From positions 1,240,001-1,304,000 of the forward strand of contig JAZKJV010002611.1 in assembly GCA_037367405.1 (NCBI GenBank): a stretch of DNA of 64,000 nt, written 5' to 3'. The number at the start of each line of letters is the position of its first letter. Position 1 is the first letter of the stretch. Position numbers and translations under genes: made by a program. Positions 1 to 12,060 of this stretch are shown piece after piece. A model generated the notes under the pieces. It saw nothing but the letters and a program-made list of their open reading frames with translations. It did no database searches and was not told the origin of the DNA. This stretch comes from Ottelia alismoides. Taxonomy: Eukaryota > Streptophyta > Magnoliopsida > Alismatales > Hydrocharitaceae.

Positions 1-1288
1 CCTTTGATCAAATGATCAGAGCGAGTCAGGGCTAACTGCTCCCGTCTCTCTCTACACCATACGATCCATCTCTTCCGACAACAGAGACATCTTCTTCCCC
101 TTAACCGCTCCTTCCAATGATGACTCGACCCTTAACTGTCTATCTTCTCCACATTTCCCAACCACCTCACACCTCCTCTCCACCTCATTCCAACTCCCAA
201 CCACAGCTCTAACCACCCCTTCTCACGCTAAGACCATAAACCCTACTCTCCTCTAACCCCTTGTCATCCATGGTGGTTGGAGCTTTGATGAAAATCATCT
301 GCAATCGCCGCCCTCTTCTCTTCAAAGGGGTCTCCACCACCTTCTGTACACGGAATCCACCTTTACACGAACTTCATCCCATCATCTCTCTACCCTCTTG
401 TAAAAAAGGACAGGAGGATCGATGATACAAAGATGGCATGAAGCTCTGGTGATGACCCATGGATAGATTTTCCATGTTACAACTTTAACCTGACCATTGA
501 TCTTCATGCCCCCATCTAAGCAGATTAAGCGAAAACCCGGGGTCCTCGAAAGCCCATCCCAAGCTATGATGCCACTTTTACGCTCAGCTTAGAGCTCCAA
601 GTAACTTATGTCTTGTTTTTCGCTTATTTATAGGTTTTTTCCTCGTATGTACAGGGCACTTCCACCCACTTAGAATCATGCCAAACCTTCACTGAGGATA
701 GTGATCCTTGTGGAACGTCCAACTCATCCTTTCCGTTCCTCCATACCCTCATTTACACTAAGCCATTTCATCTCCAACGAGCTGGAGATGAACCCATTGG
801 ATCTCCCCCTTATCCGTCACATTAGGTCCTCAGTTCACTCACCTCAAATGCACATAAATGCTTCGTCTATTCACTAATAACCTCGCAGGTATACTACGTT
901 TAATTGTCAAACTTTGGATAGGGCTCCATTATAGAGCCTCGCCTCCAATGAGTGGATACCCCACTGTAGAGGGCTCTGGCCATTGTCAGGTGCACAGCTT
1001 CATCATCGAGCTTCCAAGAAGCTTCACGGAATTCCGATAGCCACATAGGAGCATGACGGAGGTCTGGCACCATCATCGGAGCACCCATCATGCCACTATT
1101 GTGGGGAGGAGGAGTCACTCTAAGGACGTACATGTGTCATCAGATGGCATCCTCCCGCTGCCGATCCAACGGCCAAGGAATAGCCACGTCACACGGTGAA
1201 GCGAGATGCTCACTGGGACTGAGCCTTGTCCTAAAACTCCTTAGGCCAATCACGTGGTCTAAGGCACCTACATTGGCCCCGAGCCATC
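1..1288. repeat. Direct repeat copy A (cut by window start)
   Basis: This segment recurs in the same orientation at 4917-6211. In sampled 190-bp stretches the two copies differ at about 13 positions, roughly 93% identity by eye. Both end in a shared GGCCCCGAGCCAT, after which they diverge. It is fairly GC-rich and has scattered open frames on the minus strand. Frames open in one copy are broken in the other (for example 900-1133), so it shows no coding constraint. It is most likely part of an LTR or another element body. I do not recognise the family. Confidence 0.8.
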
Positions 1289-4200
1289 CCCCAAGTCTCC
1301 ACCCACGTGCTCCGCACATGTATGCTTGTGATATTTGCAGCTACACTTGCGATGCTTCTTCAAATTGCCTCCAGGTCCAAGGCATGTGTGACACGTGTTG
1401 TGATGGAGAAGTTGCGTGAAGGACCCTATTGAGTTCTTCATATTGCATTGATGCCCCCACACATGAGTAAAAATTACATATAAGGCCTTTATGACTTTAT
1501 TTATTTACAAATCTACCCATGATAGGTCATGTTTTTGACCTTTTATGAAATATATTTTTGTATGTTTTCTTTTAGTTATGACCCTTGGAGTTTTTGCCTT
1601 ACAATTTTTGCATATGGACTTCAATTTCTGCGATTTTAATTTCATTTTGATTCTCTTTTGATTATCTATCTTGTGCATAGTTAAATTTTTGATTGAGTTA
1701 TAAAATTTGAACAGTTAATTAGAGATACAAATTATGCATGCTTGTTTAAATTTTATTTATGTAATATATTCATGTCTTCAACATTAATTCGATTTCAATT
1801 TTTAATTACACACATTGCTTAAGTTATTATATTATTTCAAGATCATGATTTATGTATATACACATGTTTGTATTTATTTTCATTCCATTGCATTATGTTC
1901 ACTTAATTAAGATGCATGAAATCAAACAAAATGCATTCTTTTCTTTCATGTCTTGCATAGTTTTATCTCAATTTGACATAGATAACTTAATGATCACTTA
2001 GCCTTGATATTAATAATTTAATCAATTGCATCGAGAACTCATGTCCCTAAGTTCGATCCTAGATTTACCCAAGTAAAAATATAAACCATGTCACTCCTCG
2101 TGGAGATCTATGATCGATTCTGACCGAATCGTATCCGATCGTATTATAATGAACACTAATTAGAATAACCGATTTATGATGCATTACCCTATTTTATCTC
2201 AAATACAACAAGCTAATCCTTTGATTTTTTTATCAAAAAATCTGGAATATGTCACTGAACTATCTATATTTTTCTCCATGTACATTAAAGGAGTTGTTAT
2301 CCTCTTTCTTCATTGACCACATCACAGAATTCACCTTATAGTGCTAATACTCGGTACACTCCATGTGAAAGTGATCCTTAGAATATCAACCATGCTACTT
2401 GGCATCAAATTCCGTCCTGCGGGCAATAGAATGTTACCTCAAGCACCAAGTACAATGTGCGACTCAAATCATCTATTTACGGTTATGGTCATCTGAGTTT
2501 TTATTAGGGGCCAAGGATGCATGCACATCCTTTGCCACTCCTATCTCCATCTACCTGAATACCATGTGAAACGTGTCAATATGCAAAGCAAAGTCTACAT
2601 GGGGAAAGACATATACGAGACACCTACAACCAAATAACAACCAGATACAAGATTGAGAATTTATTTGGAGATCGTTCACGTACGGTAGTGCACTTACTTA
2701 CGAGGCTCAACACGTATTATTATTTTGTTTTTATAGAGACCCAAATTCACTCCTTTATACTTAACTAATAAACACATAAATAACAATTTTTTATATCATC
2801 TCATGATTTTCTATACAAGTATATCAATTTTAGTTTTTCAAATTTCTATTTAAAAATATCAATTCTTGTTCAGCTAACCAAGTTAATCAATCAACTTTCC
2901 AGCTGATCAACAACACTTGGATTATATCCATAAATGGTCAATCAACCACTTGAGTTGATTGATTAGTTTGTAATGGTATAGTCAACGTAAGAACACACAT
3001 GCATCGTTCTTGAAAATGGGGGAAAAGCAATGCAGTAACTTTTTATAATGACTTCTCATGAGTCGAGAAACACCTAAATTGTCTCTGTGGGTTGGTAATC
3101 ACCTATCCATGCAATACTGTGCGAGACCAACAATACAAGGGGGTGAAGTCGTTACCTCCGAGGACATTCCTTTCGGGCATCCTCCCCTACAGAAATAGTG
3201 TTTTCAATGCATTGTGTGCAATGATGGTTTGCAAACGACGACGACCTGGTCATCCCACCCATCATTTTTATGGTTACATATGGTTAATCGGATCCGAATC
3301 TCGACTCATTTTACTTAAAATGAACTCATCTTGCAATCCTGAACTCATATTTCAATGTTCTTAGAGTCATTGGAAAGGTGTCGATGGGTTCTACACAATT
3401 GATTTGTTATTTATCTCATTTAGTTATTATGCCATCTCCGTATTTAAAAAAATAGGTTTTGCAAATCAATGACATCTACTTCAATTTATTAAGTGCTTGT
3501 AGATTCGCAAATATACATACATGAGGTTGGGTCGAGATGTGTCTTTGTAGTGATGTACAACCTAGATGGTTTAGTTGCTTAGTACACATTCATGTTGATA
3601 GGATATGTCTTTATCCAATATATCGGCTTCTTTAGTACCTTCCCACGTGTGGCATACCTTTCAACGATGTGGGCGATTTGCCTGTGGTAGTATAATTTAA
3701 TTGGCTATGTGGAGTCCATGCAATGAAGGTGAAGCCATTATCCCTTTGTGGAGGACCCTAGATTATCTTGGCGATGAAGTAGCTCCGGTGAAGAATATGA
3801 AGATCGTTGTTTTACTTGGAAGATGAAAACGATCGACTGGGATGAACAAGGATTGATGTAACGTGCCTAGAGATTAGAGCAACTGAGGTTTCGGTCTTCT
3901 CTTATGGAGCCTGAGGCTACATGGCCAGGTGGTGAGCAGATGTATCTCGTTGAAGAAGACTTGATCTCACCGGGGGAAAATTCTCCTTCTTCGTTATCAA
4001 TCACACCCAACCCAATCACTATCGATGATCAATAGATGATGCTCATAGGTTCCTCCAAATATTGGTAGATGGTTGGAACGGTTGTCCTATAAGGAGTTTC
4101 AATGGCGGGGATTTGGTGGTTCTAGGTGGTTGGAGGGAAAGTTTCGAATTCTGCTCAAAGATGCACGTGATGGAGATGACAACCACTGGAAGTTGAGCAA

Positions 4201-4916
4201 AGGAGAAGGTTGGACAATATAGAAAGTAGCAGCGAAACTTGGTGGTTGAGACACGCGAGGTAACCGGTAGAATTAAGAGATGGAGGGTGGTTGAACAACC
4301 GACGAGGTATGGGGTGAACATACGCTAGGGAGGAGATGGCTCATCAGCCATTGGATCATGTGATCCAACGACCTAGAATGAGGTGGGTGGCTGGACAAGA
4401 GCGGTCCATGTGGTGCGATCTGAAGGCATCACGCGACCCAATCAGAAATGAGACAAATGTAAAAAAGAAAAGTAAAAATAAAATAATTAGAAAACGGATC
4501 AAGAAAAATGATGAACATGAAAAATTATACATCTCGATGAGATCTACAGCTTTCATTTATAACTCAAAGATAAAATAAGTCATCTATATGAATAAAATAT
4601 CTTTACAAGCAATTTAAAATGATATTTATTTTCATTTTTTTCTCATTTTTTGGAATTTTATTTTATAAATTAGGTCAAATTAATTATATACAATATTATC
4701 TATTTTTTATTGAATTTTAATATATATAGTAAATACATAAAATATATGCACCATAATAGGTATATTAACAAACAGTAACTAGAGTCATTCATTTACAACC
4801 CATGGTCAGTTAATTAACGTTAATTATTACTGAATTTTATTAATTTTCTTAAGCTAGAGAGATAAAATAATAGTGTAGATGAATAAAGGATTCACCGCTC
4901 ACCTTGCTTCACAACC
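1289..4916. other. Gene-free, AT-rich repeat-like stretch
   Basis: No recognisable gene. Positions 1440-2085 form an AT-rich tail after copy A and end in an LTR-like motif (see 2042-2077). Short open frames at 3092-3364, 4043-4321 and 4336-4578 have no recognisable domain and low-complexity composition. The block at 4336-4440 has the GC-rich, CACG-containing character of the LTR-like pieces elsewhere in the window. I see no RNA gene or promoter here that I can defend. Confidence 0.6.
2042..2077 (+). repeat. LTR-inner-end-like motif
   Basis: The stretch reads TTCGATCCTAGATTTACCC followed by AAGTAAA. Close relatives occur at 8842-8880 (plus) and, reverse-complemented, at 62541-62580, where it lies about 150 bp inside a probable gypsy LTR next to a tRNA primer binding site. 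This suggests that 1-2085 is also part of an LTR of a related family in plus orientation. The motif is seen directly; the LTR assignment is inferred. Confidence 0.4.
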
Positions 4917-6211
4917 ATATGATCAAATGATTAGAGCGAATCAGGGCTAACTGCTCCCGTCTCTTTCTCCACCATACAATCCATCTCTTCCGATAATAGA
5001 GACATCTTCTTCCCTATAACCGCTCCTCCCAATTATGACTCGACCCTTAACCATCGATCTTCTCCACATTTTCCCAACCACCTCACACCTCCTCTCCACC
5101 TCATTCCAACTCCCAACCACAACTCTAACCACCCCTTCTTGTGCTAAGACCCTAAACCTCACTCTCCTCTAACCCCTGGTCATCCATGGTGGTTGGAGCT
5201 TTGATGACAATCATCTGCAATCGCCACCCCTCTTCTCTTCAAAGGGGTCTCCACCACCTTCTGTACACGGAATCTACCTTTACACGAGCTTTGTCCCAGC
5301 ATCTCTCTACCCTCTTGTAACAAAGGACCGGAGAATCGATGATGCAAAGATGGCATGAAGCTCTGGTGATGACCCATGGCTAGATTTCCCATGTTACAGC
5401 TTTAACCTGACCATTGATCTTCGTGCCCCCAGCTAAGCACATTAAGAAAAAACCCAGGGTCCTCGGAAGCCCATCCCAAGCTATGCTGCCACTTCTGCGC
5501 TCATCTTCAAGCTCCAAGTAACTTAGGTCTTGTTTTTCGCTTATTTATTGGTTTTTTCCTCGTATGTGTAGAGCACTTCCACCCACTTAGAATCATGCCA
5601 AACCTTCTCTGAGGATAGTAATCCTCGTGGAATGTCCAACTCATCCTTTCTGTTCCTCCATACCCGCATTCACTCTGAGCCATTTCATCTCCAACGAGCT
5701 GGAGATGAACCCATTGGATCTCCCCCTTCTCCATCACATTAGCTCCTCAGTTCACTCACCTCATATGCACACAAATGCTTCAACTATTCACTAATAACCT
5801 TGCAGGTATACTACGTTTAATGGTCAAACTTTGCATAGGGCTCCATTATAAAGCCTCGCCTCCAAAGAGTGAGCGTGGATACCCCACTATAGAGAGCTCT
5901 GGCCATTGTCTGGTGCACGAGCTTCATCACCGACCTTCCAAGAAGCTTCATGGAATTCCGATAGCCACATAGGAGCATGATGGAGGTTTGGCACCATCAT
6001 CGGAGCACCCATCATGCCAATATTGTGGGAAGGAGGAGTCACTCTAAGGAAGTACAAGTGTCACCAGATGGCATCCTCCCGGTGTTGATCCAACAACCAA
6101 GGAATAGCAACGTCACACGCTGAAGCGAGATGCTCATTGGGACTGAGCCTTGTCCTGAAACTCCTTAGGCCGCCCACTTGGCCTAAGGCACCTACATTGG
6201 CCCCGAGCCAT
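4917..6211. repeat. Direct repeat copy B
   Basis: Second copy of the 1-1288 segment. Shared landmarks include the CGAGCTGGAGATGAACCC region and the GCATCCTCCCGGTG block. Homology stops at the shared GAGCCAT (6205-6211), where a different, probably LTR-derived sequence begins. The 3.6-kb spacing between copies would allow an LTR pair, but no PBS, PPT or coding domain is visible between them, so a dispersed or segmental duplication is equally possible. Confidence 0.8.
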
Positions 6212-7373
6212 TTTCACTGTGTTCGGGTAGCGTAGTAGTTGCCTCCAAGGGAGGGGCATGCACCCTTGGGGCCTCCGGTAGAAGCCTAGATGACCGTGAT
6301 CTCAACTGTTGTTGTAGCTGCGATGGTTAGGGGACATGTTGCTTGGCACACTGAGGTGCTAGTCTGACAGTGTTGGCCTCGGCACTTGTGTACTTTAGCC
6401 CGGTGCTCGAGTGCAGGACAAGTAGTCATGATTGGTCGGCTAGTGCTTCTCTTGTCACTTAGAGTTAACACTCGTGTACAGGCCAATGTAGGCCACATTG
6501 GTCGGTGTTTCGAGTGGGAGCGCTAAGAGGGGAGTTCTGGGAAATGTGGTTAATGAAGTTGGGAATGGGATATCAGTCTCATGTGCATAAGAAGGATTGG
6601 GTTGTCACGATGATTCGTGAGTTGGCAACTAACTTGTGAACCGGAAGTACAATTGTGAAGTGGATCTAAGTGGACGTGTTGAGAACTTAGTTAGGATGCA
6701 TTGTACCCCACCGCATGCCTACGGAGGCACCCCAACCCTGAGGTGTTTCTTTTACCTTAGAGTCATAAGGTGTGTCTCATCCAGACCAAGACCACCGACT
6801 ATCCATGAAGGTTGGTTACTCATATCCAGATCAAATAATAATGATAATAATAATAATAATAATAATAAGGATGTGATTCTCGTGAGACCAGTTAAACAGT
6901 TGTTCTTTTGCATACATTTAAATTATATCCTGCTTGTTGTTGTATAGTTTTGTTTAATTCGTATTGGGCAACTTTGCTCATAACGTACCTACGTGTGGAT
7001 ATGTAGTTCCTCACCAGTGAGCTTCTTGGAGTCACCTTTTTGTGCAGCTTCACAACACTTTTGTGGTACAGTTGTTGGTAGTTTTACCATTTTTCTTTAC
7101 TTGTAGCATTTTTGTTGAGAGACATGACATGTAATATTTATGTTGGGACACCTCTTTTAAGTACGCTTACATGTATATTTTGTGAACATTGATGGTTAAT
7201 GGAAGTGCAATGAATGGAATGTGAATATGAGCATGTTGAATGCGAAGCAATAGTTTTAAATTCCAATGTGCTGTGCCATTTCTCCTGCTTATGTGTATGT
7301 TAAGTATTCGAATGTGGAATGTGTGTGCGTGGATTTGGTCTGTCGAGTACCCGGATCCTAGGGGCGTCACACC
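6212..7373 (-). repeat. Probable Del/Tekay-type gypsy LTR fragment
   Basis: Read on the minus strand from 7373 it begins TGTGACGCCCCTAGGATCC, a start typical of Del/Tekay LTRs. About 340-350 bp inside there is a short palindromic CTCACTGGTGAG block, as in that LTR class (an equivalent block lies at 53905 in the solo LTR at 53580). No matching end or target duplication is visible. It seems to replace sequence where repeat copy B ends. Tentative assignment. Confidence 0.4.
6834..6868 (+). repeat. Microsatellite (AAT)n
   Basis: Eleven to twelve near-perfect AAT/ATA units with a single interruption (ATG) near the start. A simple repeat with no gene nearby. Confidence 0.95.
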
Positions 7374-8960
7374 TCCTTCTTCTTTCCTTCTTCTTTTCCT
7401 CCCTTTGTTATTCTTCTTCCCTCGATCAAGCTCCACCTTCGATCTTTACATTTTGCCCCTTTATCTTCATGGTCTTCCACACGCACCACCTCCATCTCCT
7501 TCATTCGACTTTGCCACCTCGAGCTTCACATTGCCATCGATCTCCGCCTCCACTACCTACTGACTCCATTAGGTCCGCCCTTCCCAACCGTCAGCTCGTC
7601 ACCTTCGTATACGCCATCCATGAAGAAACCTTGAAGCATCTTCCTAGACCGAGTCGCGATCCACATTCTCGTCATCAGCCATCTTCCATCTGCCTTCGCC
7701 AGCCCGCGATCACCACTCTCGCTCTTCCTTTCGCCTTGACGCACCTCCTTGGACGATAGCCCTGACAAATGACTAGAGCCCTTGGTCCTCGTGCCACCTC
7801 ATACCGTACACCCTTCACCTTCATCCTCACCTCACATGTTAGGCACATGAGGGTGAGGTCAATTTGCAAGGATCTCCCCAAGGTCTCTACATATCATAGG
7901 GAGGACCCTCAACCAGAAGGCACATGCATCTCACGTGCCAAGCTTGGAATTTGCAAGCACCCCCCCCCCCCCCAAATCTAATAATTGCAAAGGAGACCCA
8001 CCAAACTGATGATGTTAGCAACACATGCACATGTTCCCTTATAAAAATTTCATAAAGGCCCCTTGTTTGTTTCGGTAATTGCATTTGCATCTTTTCTTTT
8101 ATTTTAATTTATTCTGTACTGCATTTAGAACCATGTATTCTAGTTTTAATTAACCTTCATTTATCATCATTTTATATTATAAAAATTGTACATTTCCACT
8201 TATGCTTATCATTATGGGTGCTTGATTGGATTTTTATGAGATATTATCGATTTAATATAATTATTTTCATGGAAAATTGCATAATTTTCCCATTGTGTGT
8301 TCTTAATTGGTATTAAATTAATTATAGCTCCAAAAATTCTAAAAATGCAAAGTCAGTAGATTTTAGTATTTTCTACATTGTGCCTAAAAATTAATACATT
8401 TACACGTATATCGAGGTTGCAATAAATTAATTAATGAATTGAGAAATTAATTTTTAATAGACTGTATATCAATTATTTTTTGGATTTATTAATTTCGTGG
8501 ATTCCTCTGACATAGACTTATTTAGGATAATTTTATTTCTGAAAAAAATAAATTGATCTTCTATTTATTGAAAGTAACTCGTGAAAAATCACCCTTCATG
8601 CATCATTAATTCATAATTAATTCATTTTGCACCAAAAAAATCAAAAAATATAGAGCATTAACTTCATCATTCTTCATTTTTTTATCAAATTTTAGGATTT
8701 TTGGATATCGTTTGATTGAAAATTGCATTTCATCCCTTAAAGTCATCTGAATTTGCATTCCATTTATTAATTGCATACAAAATTTAAAAATGCCTCTGAA
8801 AACCTAGGTTCTAGATCGACTATCAATAAACCTAAGGAGATAGTTGCCTCCTTGAATTCGATCTTGGGCTTGTCCAAGTAAAATATCAATTAGATTGCTC
8901 GATTTACTTGAAAAAATAATTTAAGTAGTTTTTTATTAATCCTAAGTGCTTGAATACTAC
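7374..8960 (+). repeat. LTR-like segment related to the 62.4-kb LTR, opposite orientation
   Basis: A GC-rich first half with many incidental open frames (7240-7981) is followed by CTCACGTGCC, a poly-C run and a long AT-rich tail. The tail at 8711-8880 (TTTGATTGAAAATTGCATTT, then TTGCCTCCTTGAATTCGAT) matches the reverse complement of 62541-62740. The order of parts is the same as in the two gypsy LTR copies at 50.5 and 62.7 kb. Its limits and any partner LTR are not resolved. Confidence 0.45.
7960..7973 (+). repeat. Poly-C tract
   Basis: A run of 14 cytosines. Similar shorter C runs occur at the equivalent place in the LTR copies (CCCCCCC near 51335 and 63575), which supports a common origin. 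Confidence 0.9.
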
Positions 8961-11103
8961 AACAATTTGACATTATTAAACATGGCAATTTTAGGGTTTT
9001 TCACATTGCTTTTTATTGCTTAAATATCATTATAGGTTAATTATTGAATATAACAATTTTCTTGAGGATCGCCACAACGACCGTGTCTCTACCTTGTGTG
9101 ATACATATTTTAGACCCTCGATAAAATCCTTATTTCAGGTAGGACTAGGCTTGTCTATAATGGAATGGATGCTATCATGTAATAGGCCAAAGTAGATCTT
9201 TCTACTTCACAGTTCTTAATTAATATATTTAAGATACTCAATTTTCTCCACCTCGGTGGTGATGGTTTTGCTTGTCATTTTGGATTTATTGAAATAAATG
9301 TAAGTTTGTATGAGATTATGCAATTTAAGAAGAATAAGCAAAGGCATGTTTTTATGTAATTAAGGGAGATTCAACTTTAATAAAAAAAATTCCAACAAAA
9401 TTTGATTATGCAATAAGCAGATGGATAAAAAATACTTAATGAATATAGAAACAATTAACTAAGTAAAATTTTAAAAAATAGACAAGAAGATGATTTCTAT
9501 TCAATGATAATTTCAAATGTTAAAGAAAAATTTTAATTCAATCAATGAACAACTACAAACTAGTCACCCTTTTACATTAGTAAGTAGCTAATGTCAATTA
9601 TACTTCAATTAAACTATCACCTCTCGTATTAATATAAACTTTGATTAGTAAATTTTATCTTGGAATGTTGAATCAACAAGCAATTTAACGACAATGCTCT
9701 ACTAAAAAAGAATCATAATTAAAACTTAACATAACCTCCTTTAAAAAAACTTAACAAGATTATCTTAAACAAAGGATAAATTATACAAACTATTAATAAG
9801 AAAACTTTTTATGTACTTGAGAGGTAAACTAAATTTAAAAAACTAACGATCTTAATCAACCAAAAATAATTATGAAGAGATTTACATATATTTTTTATTA
9901 TAAAAACCTTATAACATTAAATAAAATTTTTTAATTTTAAAAATATACATTAACACACTATAAGGGTAGCAAAAAAATTTTCTAATGATACCGATGAAAC
10001 AATGATAAGATTATGAAAAAAACTTGATCAATTTCAAGAAGAAAGCAAGCTTTTCTTTAATATATAACTACCCCTCTTTTTAATTAAAAAACCAACTTGA
10101 TGGAAAAACCTTTACTTTTAATAATTTTTAGTAATATTAGTAGCAACCTTATATCAACAAGCGTCCTTTCTCTAAAAATGATGGAATCACAAAGACAAAG
10201 AAAAGAATTAAACAAAATTAATATAACCAATTAATAAAGTTGTACTCATGAACACCCTTTCAAAAGATACACAATTGGCAACAAATAATAAAGACTTACC
10301 TCTGCTAAGGGTTTTGAAAAAGAAGACAACAACGACGATGGAGATTTCAGAATATGCGGGCAATGAAGTTTGCAATGGGTGTCGATGGCTTCACACACCA
10401 GGGGAGCAACAGGGAGGCAAGATCATTGAGGAGGCAAGATCACGAGCTATGATACTAATATTGGATCAAGGTAAGTTGTTGATGGCCTTCTTCATTAAAG
10501 ATGTGAGAGAGGGAATGATATATTGGGTATGGATTGGGAGGAGGCTCTCGTAGAGAGAGTTTCCATCGATGATGGCATTCCCCTCTGCATGGGAGGTTTT
10601 TATAGGGCATACGCCCTCACAACGTCTGCCCCCGTCCTTCACTTCCTTGCATTTAGGATCCCTATGAAACCCAGAATCATGCAACTACCTGTAGTGGTTT
10701 GACCACTTGGTCATTCCACGAGACCTGACCTAACACTCTCCGCCCGCTCTACCCTCAACTATATCCATTAAGAACACCCTCTCCACCTCAACATCTTTTT
10801 CACCCTCTCCATCCTCAACATTGGCTTCCATCGAGATTTGCTCCGATACGTCTTCTCAGCCACTCCATCCCTCCCTCCCTTCCCACTACCTTCTTTAATA
10901 TACACTCTAACACTTTATGACATAAAACCATCAAATATAAAATATGCATGGAGAGATTGTAGAGACCCGCCCTCTTGGGCCACGTACGGTTGTTGCTTCT
11001 ATTCAAAATCCTTGTCAACTTTAATTGACGGCTTAGATCACAATCTTATTGAGGTGTATATCCCTATCAATTTAATAACACGAACTATTGCTTTGTGAGA
11101 GAA
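8961..11103. other. Gene-free, very AT-rich
   Basis: 8961-10240 is very AT-rich with no coding signal. 10248-10553 is an open frame of about 100 codons without a recognisable domain, in a locally GC-richer block (10300-10760) that resembles LTR or leader sequence. Nothing else can be supported. Confidence 0.6.
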
Positions 11104-12060
11104 AACTTTGATGGAGAATTTATCATCCATGAAATTAAGAAGGCAGTCCATGACCGTAAGTGGGATTAAGCGTCGAGACTAATTGGCTTCTCAATCAACT
11201 TATTTCTAGACTTCTGGCATCTTTTAATACCTGACCCTAGGAATTATTAGGATCTTTTTACTACGAGGTAAAGCGAGTTTGACCCAATCTCTATGGAAAA
11301 TATTAGACTAATTACACGCCTACAGAAGAAAGCCAACGCACTTCATGTTGATAACTTTTAGACAAATTACCTTTATAAATAGAGAATTAAAGAACATTTC
11401 AAGATCCATTGTAAATACATGCAAGCATATCCTGGACCCCTACATGCCAAAAAAACATGTGTACCTTCATGGAATCAAGATCCACAATGGATTGCGTAGC
11501 AGCTTCTAATGAGACCATCTCAGACTAGAATTCAAGTAACTTCGTATATTGAAAACTCATACTTGCTCTTTTTCTCATTCTAAAATGCGTGATTAAAAAA
11601 GTTTGACAACGTTCGTGCAAACTTCATTTGGAATGGAAAGTCAAACATGAAAAAGATTCAGGTTGCAAAATGGGATGCCATTTGCAGACCAAAATCCTGC
11701 TGTAGATGGGGCACCATCAATATAGAGTTTTTAACCTGCATTCACTCATGAAAAATCTTTGGAAAATTCTAAATGCGAGCATAAATTTCTACCCATTTTG
11801 GGTCTTTTAATAAGGTCCAAATGAGTGAAACTTGGTCTAGCCTACAATTCAGCCATGAAGCAAGAGCTATCATTCTCTTTAGCATCCACTGTGACATAGG
11901 CAATGGTGAACACTTACCATTCCAACCCTTCAAGTTAGAGTACCAACATGTTCTATCTATGACACACCCCTTATCCTACATATTAGCCAAGAATAAAAGA
12001 GCTGATTATAGCACAAGAACTCTCTACAAGGGAAGCATCTTACAATTGGGCTAACACATT
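11104..12060 (+). pseudogene. L1-type LINE reverse transcriptase remnant
   Basis: Decayed ORF2 of an L1-like non-LTR retrotransposon. At 11107-11230 the frame reads GEFIIHEIKKAVHDRKWD, a stop, then GFSINLFLDFWHLL, matching the start of plant LINE RT (EI..AV.DC...KAPGPDGF...F...FW). At 11614-11760 it reads VRANFIWNGKSNMKK and WDAICRPKSC, the post-RT block (FIW.G......W..VC.PK..GGLG). The RT core between them, including the F/YADD box, is missing or unreadable, so there is an internal deletion or heavy decay. An open stretch at 11821-12054 may continue it. Several stops; non-functional. No poly-A tail or target duplication was identified. Confidence 0.75.

Noticed and set aside
6834..6868. CRISPR-like or regulatory array
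   Set aside because: Plain AAT microsatellite; no spacer structure. No CRISPR array is expected or seen in this plant DNA.
7240..7981. Overlapping open frames on both strands at 7.2-8.0 kb
   Set aside because: CT-rich, low-complexity LTR-like sequence; codon content follows base composition and no motif is present.
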